Shown piece after piece: positions 1 to 5,268 of a stretch of DNA of 6,987 nucleotides. The notes under the pieces were generated by a model. The model searched no databases. It saw nothing but the letters and a program-made list of their open reading frames with translations, and was not told where the DNA came from. The position numbers and the translations under genes were made by a program. The DNA is from JASFTV01 sp050050615 (lineage in GTDB: Bacteria > Desulfobacterota > DSM-4660 > Desulfatiglandales > HGW-15): contig JASFTV010000176.1 in NCBI GenBank assembly GCA_050050615.1, positions 1 through 6,987 of the forward strand, given 5' to 3'. Numbering within the stretch: the first letter of the stretch is position 1; the number at the start of each line of letters is the position of its first letter.

Positions 1-939
1 ACGCTGGTGAAGATGGAGCCTGAGAACTGGGAAGCGATCATGGCGGTTCACCTCAACGGGGCGTATAATGTGACGCGTCCTGCTTTTGTCAAGATGCGTG
101 AGAACCGCTGTGGCCGGATTGTGTTTACGACCTCTGCTGCGGGTTTGTACGGCAATTTTGGACAGACGAACTACTCTGCGGCGAAGATGGGTTTGGTAGG
201 ATTTATGAACACGTTGAAGCTGGAGGGTGAGAAGCACAACATCAAGGTGAACACGGTGGCGCCGATTGCGGGGACGAGGTTGACGGAGGAGGTGTTACCG
301 CCGGATCTTTTTGAGAAGCTGAAGCCGGAGTTTGTGGCGCCGTTGGTCCTCTATCTCTGCTCAGAGGGATGTGAAGAGAATGGCATGGTTTTCAATGCTG
401 GCATGGGGTATTTCAACCGTGTTGGAATCGTAACCGGCCCTGGCACCGTGGTTGGAGACGGCACGCGTGTGCCCACGGTTGAAGAGGTTCACAGGCACTG
501 GGATGGGATAAACGACCTCTCCGGTGCGCAGGAGTTTTCCAATACGGTGGCGGCCTTTGCGCCTATGCTGGATGCATTCAAGCCGAAGAAGGAAGCTGGG
601 GCAGAAGAGCCTGAAGGCGCGTTGACGGTGAAGGGTGTCTTTGAGCGTATCCCAGAGGCTTTTCAGGCGGACAAGGCGGCAGGAGTGGACGTAATCTTTC
701 AGTTCAAGATTTCGGGTCCTGGTGGCGGAGACTGGCATGTGAAGGTGAAGGATGGGGCCTGTGAGGTGGTGGATGGAGCGCATGGCACGCCGACGACGAC
801 GATCAAGATGGCGGAGGAGGATTTCATCAAACTGATTGCCGGTGAGTTGAATGCGATGGCAGCCTATACGGGTGGGAAGCTCCAGATTGAGGGTGACCTG
901 ATGAAGTCGCAGCTTATTGAGAAACTGTTTAAATTCTGA
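1..939 (+). CDS. (3R)-hydroxyacyl-CoA dehydrogenase (MFE-2-type SDR) fused to SCP2 domain, 5'-truncated by window
   Basis: Probably oxidises (3R)-hydroxyacyl-CoA to 3-ketoacyl-CoA with NAD+ in the cytoplasm. The frame is open from base 1, giving 312 visible residues; the Rossmann N-terminus with its glycine motif lies upstream, so the GTG at 7 is not a real start. The short-chain dehydrogenase (SDR) core shows Asn19 (HLNG), Ser45 and the Tyr58-x3-Lys62 pair (YSAAK). The following stretch (APLVLYLC at 113-120, CEENG at 124-128) closely resembles, from memory, the dehydrogenase unit of eukaryotic peroxisomal multifunctional enzyme 2 (HSD17B4). Residues about 205-312 form an SCP2 sterol/acyl carrier domain ending in a typical GDLMKSQLIEKLF segment. 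The hydratase-2 (MaoC) domain that lies between these parts in HSD17B4 is absent; an acidic, Lys/Glu/Ala-rich linker (about 194-206) replaces it. The thiolase follows after a repeat-filled gap. Function is secure at family level; the substrate is unknown. Confidence 0.88.
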   Translation, partial: TLVKMEPENWEAIMAVHLNGAYNVTRPAFVKMRENRCGRIVFTTSAAGLYGNFGQTNYSAAKMGLVGFMNTLKLEGEKHNIKVNTVAPIAGTRLTEEVLPPDLFEKLKPEFVAPLVLYLCSEGCEENGMVFNAGMGYFNRVGIVTGPGTVVGDGTRVPTVEEVHRHWDGINDLSGAQEFSNTVAAFAPMLDAFKPKKEAGAEEPEGALTVKGVFERIPEAFQADKAAGVDVIFQFKISGPGGGDWHVKVKDGACEVVDGAHGTPTTTIKMAEEDFIKLIAGELNAMAAYTGGKLQIEGDLMKSQLIEKLFKF

Positions 940-1053
940 GACGGAATGATGGAATAGGGAGTAATGGAGTACTGGAGTGGTGGAGTAATGGAAAAAAGCA
1001 AACCCAACACTCCAGTTCAGCCGTCGTAGCCAGCCTACTCCGTCATAACGGCT

Positions 1054-1083
1054 GCGAAGGCCGGATAGGCTATGCGCCTTCGC
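1054..1083. repeat. Perfect 8-bp stem-loop inside the composite repeat
   Basis: GCGAAGGC at 1054-1061 is the exact reverse complement of GCCTTCGC at 1076-1083, with a 14-nt loop. The right half can instead pair with TGGCGAAG at 1112-1119, so two mutually exclusive hairpins can form. No U-run follows either one, so it is not called a terminator. Confidence 0.6.
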
Positions 1084-1159
1084 CACGGCGGCTTTGAAGC
1101 GTCGGGGACTATGGCGAAGTCGGCCACTCCAATACGCCATTACTCCAATATTTTGAATC

Positions 1160-1168
1160 GGAGGGTGA
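1160..1168 (+). promoter_or_regulatory. Ribosome binding site deciding the thiolase start
   Basis: GGAGG at 1160-1164, within GGAGGGTGA, lies 6 nt before the ATG at 1171. This is a near-ideal Shine-Dalgarno sequence. It supports that start over an in-frame ATG at 1072, which would translate the repeat element as a 33-residue extension. Confidence 0.85.
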
Positions 1169-1170
1169 CT

Positions 1171-2382
1171 ATGGCCACAGGAATACGAGATAAGGTGGCG
1201 ATTATTGGAATGGGTTGCACTCGCTTCGGGGAACGATGGGAGGTGGGTGCTGAGGAACTCATGGTGGAGGCCTTTACGGAGTGCATCGAGGATGCAGGCA
1301 TTGACAGGGACGAGATTCAGGCGGCCTGGCTTAGTACGTGCTATGACGAAATCAACGTCGGCAAAAGCGCTCTGCCCCTGTCTATGAACCTTCGTCTCCC
1401 CTTCATTCCGGTCACGAGGACCGAGAACTTCTGTGCCAGCGGCACAGAGGCTTTTCGCGGGGCCGTCTATGCCGTCGCGTCCGGGGCTTATGATATGTGC
1501 CTCGCTTTGGGTTCGGAAAAGCTAAAAGATACGGGATTCGGAGGGCTTCCCAGTATGGTGAGTTCCACCATAGGATCCCTTGCCTGGCTCTGGAATCCCA
1601 ATATGACAGCTCCCGGGTCCTTCGCCCAGCTTGCAACGGCTTATGCAGCCAAGCACCGTATCCCGGATCAGGATCTCAAGCGGGCCATGGCCCAAGTCTC
1701 AGTCAAGAGTCACGAAAACGGCGCCCTCAATCCCAAAGCCCACCTCAGAAAGAGGGTCACCATTGAACAGGTCATGGCTGCCCCCATCATCGCTCACCCT
1801 TTGGGGCTATTTGACTGCTGCGGGGTAAGCGATGGGTCAGCCTGTGCGATCGTCACAACCGTGGACAAGGCGAGGGACATGGGTATCAAAAACCCGGTGA
1901 CCGTGAAAGCCTTGCAACTCGCACTCAGCAGCGGTGAGGAGATGGGTTACAACAGTTGGGACGGGGATCACTTCATGACCACGGACCGCTGCAGCATCAA
2001 GGCCTATGAAGAAGCAGGGATTACCAATCCTCGCGAGGAGATCAGCATGATGGAGCTCCATGACTGCTTTTCCATCACAGAGCTCGTCACTTACGAGGAT
2101 CTGCATATTTCGGAACGAGGAGCAGCCTGGAAGGATGTCCTGGAGGGTTTCTACAATCGGGACGGCAAAATCCCCTGTCAGGTAGACGGCGGGCTGAAAT
2201 GCTTTGGCCATCCCATCGGCGCATCGGGTCTGCGCATGCTCTATGAGATGTATCTACAGTTGCACGGTAGAGCAGACGAAAGACAGATTGAGAATCCCCG
2301 GTACGGACTCACCCAGAATTTGGGTGGGCTTCCTTTTATGAATATTTGCAGCATAGCCATTGTTGGAAGGCACAAGGATTAG
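1171..2382 (+). CDS. SCP2-type (SCP-x) thiolase
   Basis: A 403-residue thiolase that should cleave 3-ketoacyl-CoA with CoA into acetyl-CoA (or propionyl-CoA) and a shortened acyl-CoA. The nucleophilic Cys is Cys88 in NFCASG. HDCF at 297-300 is the fingerprint that separates SCP2-thiolases from classical thiolases, which have NEAF; in that family the Cys of HDCF (here Cys299) is known to act as the second catalytic cysteine. GHP at 346-348 (His347), inside GGLKCFGHPIGASG, supplies the other catalytic His. NLGG at 383-386 replaces the classical C-terminal CxG loop, as expected for this group. The length matches the stand-alone thiolase unit with no attached SCP2 domain; the SCP2 domain in this cluster sits on the upstream dehydrogenase. 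The start is set by the strong ribosome site and by homology-like onset at DKVAIIGMG. Related bacterial thiolases often need a small partner protein, which makes the next gene of interest. Confidence 0.93.
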   Translation: MATGIRDKVAIIGMGCTRFGERWEVGAEELMVEAFTECIEDAGIDRDEIQAAWLSTCYDEINVGKSALPLSMNLRLPFIPVTRTENFCASGTEAFRGAVYAVASGAYDMCLALGSEKLKDTGFGGLPSMVSSTIGSLAWLWNPNMTAPGSFAQLATAYAAKHRIPDQDLKRAMAQVSVKSHENGALNPKAHLRKRVTIEQVMAAPIIAHPLGLFDCCGVSDGSACAIVTTVDKARDMGIKNPVTVKALQLALSSGEEMGYNSWDGDHFMTTDRCSIKAYEEAGITNPREEISMMELHDCFSITELVTYEDLHISERGAAWKDVLEGFYNRDGKIPCQVDGGLKCFGHPIGASGLRMLYEMYLQLHGRADERQIENPRYGLTQNLGGLPFMNICSIAIVGRHKD

Positions 2383-2462
2383 AAGTGCTTACAATGCTCT
2401 AGAACCCTAGCGATAGCGCAATTCAAAGTCCCAAAGCAATTGCTCACATGAGGGCGTAGAGT

Positions 2463-2816
2463 ATGTCTCTTTTGATTCGACCTATCATGAACTCCCCCAT
2501 CGAGGACATCTTCGCCTTCAAGACATGCTGTGGCCCGCGCGTTTTTGACCAGAACCTGGAAATACACATCACAAACCACAGTGATCGAACCGTTCATATT
2601 CCCAGCTATTTTGATCTGAAAGATGGTTCGGGGTTGCATCGAGTCGACACCCTGATGCCCCACGGAGAGCGACGCGTCGGACCCGGAGAAACGATCGCTT
2701 TCTATTGCTCGATGGATGAGATGCAATGGAAAGCCGCTCAGAAAATTGTTTTCTATGACACCAGGGGTAATGCCTACGCCGTAAAGATTGCCCATGGGGG
2801 GCCGGAGGCCAAGTAG
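2463..2816 (+). CDS. Small unrecognised protein, probably beta-rich, coupled to acyl-CoA dehydrogenase 1
   Basis: A 117-residue protein that I do not recognise. It has no signal peptide, membrane segment or metal-binding CxxC pair; the only cysteines are a Cys-Cys at 22-23 and one at 82. Alternating hydrophobic strands, such as LEIHITN (32-38), RTVHIPSYF (42-50), ETIAFYC (76-82) and KIVFYDT (94-100), with turns such as GPGE (73-76), suggest a small beta-sandwich or Ig-like fold (inference). The start is ATG 2463 with GAGGG at 2450-2454, 8 nt upstream. It begins 80 nt after the thiolase, and its TAG is immediately followed by the ATG of the next gene, so translation is probably coupled. Position suggests a subunit or partner of the thiolase or dehydrogenase. 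It does not look like DUF35/OB-fold thiolase partners, which carry a zinc ribbon, nor like MaoC hydratases. It is likely real given the ribosome site, the spacing and a protein-like composition. Confidence 0.8.
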   Translation: MSLLIRPIMNSPIEDIFAFKTCCGPRVFDQNLEIHITNHSDRTVHIPSYFDLKDGSGLHRVDTLMPHGERRVGPGETIAFYCSMDEMQWKAAQKIVFYDTRGNAYAVKIAHGGPEAK

Positions 2817-3962
2817 ATGGATTTCAATCTGAGCAAAGAACAGAGCGATATTCAAAAAGCAGCCCGGGAATTTGCCAAGGGCGAATTCGATCCGGACCTC
2901 GCTCTAGAACATGACAAGAATCAGCAATTCCCCACGACTATCCTGAAAAAAGCGGGTGACCTTGGATTTCTTGGTGTCCACTTTCCTGAGGCGTACGATG
3001 GTCAAGGCCTTGGCCTCTTGGAGAACGCCCTCATTATAGAGGCTTTTTGCCGTCAAGATTCAGGGATCGGAATGGCCTTGGCCCTTTCAGATTTCGGCTC
3101 AGAGATGGTCCTCTACTATGGGAACGGGGATCAGAAGAAACGGATTCTCCCCTTCGTTGCGCACGGAGAGGGCCTGATGACCCTAGCGTTCCTCGAGGAC
3201 GGTTATTCCCTGGCACCATTCTCAACAAAGGCGATCCGAGACAACAATGGATATGTGATTCATGGAAAGAAGTCCTTTGTGACTCTGGGAAACCTGGCAA
3301 GCTTTATCATCGTTGTTTGCCAAACAGACCCAGGTGATCCGATCGTACAGACTGCTTTTTTGGTTGAAAGGGAGACGCCTGGTCTGGAGGTATTGACCAT
3401 GGGCCAAAAGGCGGGGATGAGAATGATCCCTATCAGCCAAGCCGCCTTCATGAATGTTCACCTTGCAAAAGAAAACGTCGTGGGCCAGGAAAAGGATGCT
3501 TACCGTCAGCTGAAAGCGTTTTTGGATACCATGAGAATTGAAGCGGGTGCCATGGGTGTGGGAATAGCACAAGGCGCACTGGACATGGCTCTGGAGTATA
3601 GCAAAAGGAGGGAGCAGTTTGGACGTGCGATTGTCTCCTTTGACGCCATAAGAAACAAACTGGCGGACATGTGCATCGAAGTGGAGACATCAAGGCTCAT
3701 TGTCTACAAAGCAGCCTGGTCTATGGATCAGGGAAGGCCCGATCATCCAGCTATCCTTATTTCAAAGGTGGCTGGCGCCAAGACGGCCTACGCGGTTGCG
3801 AATGATTGTGTCCAGATCTACGGAGGCTATGGGTACATGACAGAGGGACAGATAGAGCATTTCTACAGGGACGCCAAGGTGCTCGACCTCTTTGCCGAAC
3901 CCGGGCAGGCACAGAAGAACTTATTGGCGGATAAGATAACCGGCAGGGCTTCTGCCCTGTAA
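2817..3962 (+). CDS. Divergent acyl-CoA dehydrogenase (no TEPxxGSD motif, catalytic Glu position replaced)
   Basis: A 381-residue member of the FAD acyl-CoA dehydrogenase family, the usual length. The N-terminal helical domain spans about 1-115, the beta domain 116-225 and the C-terminal helical domain 226-381. Family marks include RREQFGR (264-270), the QIYGGYGYMTEG stretch near 333-344 and YRDAK (350-354). Key motifs are odd. Where relatives have TEPxxGSD it has LEDGYSLAP (126-134). After YRDAK an ungapped alignment with medium-chain enzymes puts Ala360 at the catalytic Glu position, with Glu361 one residue later. The alternative Glu site used by long-chain and isovaleryl enzymes, just before the Arg of the TMR segment, is Met239. 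Asp92 lies in the ALSDFG segment near the substrate pocket. ATG 2817 abuts the previous stop, with GGAGG at 2804-2808. It is either a specialised enzyme or a non-catalytic partner of the downstream paralogue. Confidence 0.9.
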   Translation: MDFNLSKEQSDIQKAAREFAKGEFDPDLALEHDKNQQFPTTILKKAGDLGFLGVHFPEAYDGQGLGLLENALIIEAFCRQDSGIGMALALSDFGSEMVLYYGNGDQKKRILPFVAHGEGLMTLAFLEDGYSLAPFSTKAIRDNNGYVIHGKKSFVTLGNLASFIIVVCQTDPGDPIVQTAFLVERETPGLEVLTMGQKAGMRMIPISQAAFMNVHLAKENVVGQEKDAYRQLKAFLDTMRIEAGAMGVGIAQGALDMALEYSKRREQFGRAIVSFDAIRNKLADMCIEVETSRLIVYKAAWSMDQGRPDHPAILISKVAGAKTAYAVANDCVQIYGGYGYMTEGQIEHFYRDAKVLDLFAEPGQAQKNLLADKITGRASAL

Positions 3963-3980
3963 ATCCGGCCCAAGGGCCGG
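3944..3980. other. Two adjacent hairpins at the dehydrogenase 1 / dehydrogenase 2 junction
   Basis: CAGGGC (3944-3949) pairs with GCCCTG (3954-3959) around a TTCT loop, ending at the stop codon of dehydrogenase 1. CCGGCCC (3965-3971) then pairs with GGGCCGG (3974-3980), realistically as a 6-bp stem with a CAAG tetraloop. No U-run follows, so this is not a standard intrinsic terminator. RNA processing or stability control between the two genes is possible. The second hairpin ends 5 nt before the ribosome site of the next gene. Confidence 0.55.
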
Positions 3981-3985
3981 TCAAT

Positions 3986-3991
3986 GGGGAG
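3986..3991 (+). promoter_or_regulatory. Ribosome binding site supporting a GTG start
   Basis: GGGGAG at 3986-3991 lies 8 nt before GTG 4000, the most likely start of dehydrogenase 2. A second GAGG at 3994-3997 is only 2 nt away and too close. No in-frame ATG nearby fits the family N-terminus better. Confidence 0.6.
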
Positions 3992-3999
3992 TTGAGGCT

Positions 4000-5142
4000 G
4001 TGGACATTTTGAAATACACGGACGAGCATAAGGCATTCAGGGTGCGGGTCCGTAAGTTTTTTGAACAAGAGGTGATCCCTTATGTCGATGAGTGGGAAAA
4101 GGCCGGTATCGTACCCAGGTCGATTTGGAAAAGGATGGGGGAAGAGGGCTTCTTGTGCATGGATGTACCCGAGGAATACGGCGGCATGGGGGCAGACTTT
4201 CTCTACTCCGTGATTGTCACAGAAGAACTGGTGCACACCCATCACACCGGACTAGCCGCGCCCCTTCACACCGACATCGTGGTCCCTTATATTACTTCCT
4301 ACGGTTCGGAGGCATTGAAGCGGAGGTATCTCCCGGGATGTGTCTCCGGGGAGATCATCACCGCTATTGCCATGACCGAACCGAATGCGGGCAGCGACTT
4401 GGCGTCCATGTCGACCACCGCCACAGAAAAGGGAGACCATGTGGTCATCAACGGTCAGAAGACCTTTATCAGCAATGGTATCAATTGCGACCTGTTGGTC
4501 TTGGCTGCCAAGGATACTTCAGTGGAAGACCCCTACAGGGCCATTGATCTGTACCTTGTGGAGGCGGAGGCCAAGGGGTTTGAAAAGAGCAAGAGACTTT
4601 CCAAGATGGGTTGGCACAGCCAGGATACGGCTGAACTGAACTTCAGCGACTGCAAGGTACCGAAGGCAAACCGCCTGGGCCTCAAGGGGGGCGGCTTTCT
4701 CATGCTCATGGAAAAGCTCCAGCAAGAGCGGCTCATGTGTGCTGTCATGGCTGTGGCCAGTGCGGAAAAAGTTCTGGATATGACGATAGAGCATTGCAAA
4801 GAGCGAACCGATTTCGGCAGACCCCTATCCAAGTTCCAGTCCAACCAGTTCAAGATCGTGGAAATGGCGACTGAAGTCAAGCTGGGTCGGACGTTCCTGG
4901 ACAAGCTGATTGGGGATCACATGGAAGAGAAAAGCATCGTGGTGGAAGCTTCCATGGCAAAGTACTGGACGACCGAGATGGCTATGAGAGTGGCAAATGG
5001 ATGTATGGATCTCTGCGGGAACCACGGCTACTGTGAAGAACACCCAATCGCTCGCGCGTGGAGAGATACGCGGGTCATGTCCATCTTTGCGGGGACCAAC
5101 GAGATCATGAGAGGAATAGCCGCCAAATTCATGGGGCTGTGA
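4000..5142 (+). CDS. Acyl-CoA dehydrogenase, long-chain/isovaleryl-like active site
   Basis: A 380-residue FAD-dependent acyl-CoA dehydrogenase that should form a 2,3-enoyl-CoA and pass electrons to an electron-transfer flavoprotein (none encoded here). The flavin motif MTEPNAGSD is intact at 125-133. ERTDFGR (268-274) and WRDTR (354-358) are further family marks. The position of the medium-chain catalytic Glu is Ala364 in FAGTNEIMR. Glu243 in QQER occupies the place of the catalytic Glu used by long-chain and isovaleryl-CoA dehydrogenases, so this enzyme looks catalytically competent by that route. The usual HGGxGY is CGNHGY (339-344), a mild deviation. The start is GTG 4000, 37 nt after the stop of dehydrogenase 1. 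The two dehydrogenases are clearly divergent paralogues rather than a recent duplication. The substrate is unknown; context favours a bulky or branched acyl-CoA. Confidence 0.93.
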   Translation: MDILKYTDEHKAFRVRVRKFFEQEVIPYVDEWEKAGIVPRSIWKRMGEEGFLCMDVPEEYGGMGADFLYSVIVTEELVHTHHTGLAAPLHTDIVVPYITSYGSEALKRRYLPGCVSGEIITAIAMTEPNAGSDLASMSTTATEKGDHVVINGQKTFISNGINCDLLVLAAKDTSVEDPYRAIDLYLVEAEAKGFEKSKRLSKMGWHSQDTAELNFSDCKVPKANRLGLKGGGFLMLMEKLQQERLMCAVMAVASAEKVLDMTIEHCKERTDFGRPLSKFQSNQFKIVEMATEVKLGRTFLDKLIGDHMEEKSIVVEASMAKYWTTEMAMRVANGCMDLCGNHGYCEEHPIARAWRDTRVMSIFAGTNEIMRGIAAKFMGL

Positions 5143-5147
5143 TGGGA

Positions 5148-5252
5148 GATTGAGTATTGACCATTGAATATTGAAGATTGGCGATTGGAAATTTGGGGCT
5201 CCTTCTATTCTTCAATATTCAATAGCCAATCATCAATCTTCTATCGTCAATT
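5148..5252. repeat. Inverted array of 7-nt ATTGA-type repeats
   Basis: The left arm, 5148-5196, is seven consecutive heptamers of the form NATTGAN: GATTGAG, TATTGAC, CATTGAA, TATTGAA, GATTGGC, GATTGGA, AATTTGG. The right arm, 5211-5252, is six heptamers of the reverse-complement form: TTCAATA twice, GCCAATC, ATCAATC, TTCTATC, GTCAATT. The arms can fold on each other around about 5203; GATTGGC at 5176-5182 pairs perfectly with GCCAATC at 5225-5231. A hand alignment of 5148-5196 against the reverse complement of 5211-5259 gives about 36 of 49 matches. It occupies nearly all of the gap between dehydrogenase 2 and the acyl-CoA synthetase. No U-run marks it as a simple terminator and no clear promoter was found in it. 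Confidence 0.8.
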
Positions 5253-5257
5253 CTCAA

Positions 5258-5262
5258 AAGGA
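5258..5262 (+). promoter_or_regulatory. Ribosome binding site deciding the acyl-CoA synthetase start
   Basis: AAGGA at 5258-5262 lies 6 nt before ATG 5269. An in-frame TTG at 5164 would add 35 residues encoded wholly by the heptamer repeat and its flank, so the ATG is preferred. Confidence 0.75.
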
Positions 5263-5268
5263 TTTCCC

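Larger units (their letters stand above)
940..1170. repeat. Composite intergenic inverted repeat with 8-nt periodic arms
   Basis: This 231-nt gap between the dehydrogenase and the thiolase is mostly repeat. The left part (about 943-990) is a run of near 8-nt units beginning GGAGTA or GGAAT. Bases 958-980 are matched by the reverse complement of 1124-1146 at 21 of 23 positions. Between the arms lie nested palindromes: AGCCGT (1019-1024) with ACGGCT (1048-1053), GCGAAGGC (1054-1061) with GCCTTCGC (1076-1083), and CTTCGCCA (1078-1085) with TGGCGAAG (1112-1119). The last two stems share bases and so are alternatives. No direct target-site duplication or transposase is visible, and no convincing promoter was recognised. 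It may be a dispersed, non-autonomous repeat element or a large RNA/DNA hairpin; the role is unknown. Confidence 0.75.

Noticed and set aside
361..1140. 259-residue open frame on the minus strand
   Set aside because: It overlaps the well-supported dehydrogenase-SCP2 gene and the repeat; its composition is Arg/His/Leu-rich with no recognisable motif, as expected of a shadow frame.
943..1146. Small insertion-sequence remnant or MITE with terminal inverted repeats
   Set aside because: The inverted arms fit in part, but I see no target-site duplication and no transposase remnant, and the arms are themselves short tandem arrays. Kept only as an unclassified repeat.
1072..1170. N-terminal extension of the thiolase from ATG 1072
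   Set aside because: It is encoded by the palindromic repeat, does not resemble a thiolase N-terminus, and a near-ideal ribosome site precedes ATG 1171.
2418..2443. Hairpin GCAATT/AATTGC in the thiolase-small protein gap
   Set aside because: A 6-bp AT-rich stem with a 14-nt loop and no U-run is too weak to call a terminator or regulatory element.
2379..2855. 158-residue open frame on the minus strand opposite the small protein
   Set aside because: It raised the question of which strand codes. The + strand frame has a ribosome site, abuts the next gene's start and has a protein-like strand pattern, so the minus frame is taken as shadow.
2817..3962. Dehydrogenase 1 as a pseudogene
   Set aside because: The frame is intact over the full family length, with a good ribosome site and coupled start. 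Motif changes are local and substitution-like, not frameshift damage.
5148..5252. CRISPR array
   Set aside because: Units are 7 nt with no spacers of 30-40 nt and they switch orientation in the middle.
5164..5268. N-terminal extension of the acyl-CoA synthetase from TTG 5164
   Set aside because: It is a translation of the heptamer repeat; AAGGA before ATG 5269 gives a better start and a normal-length enzyme.
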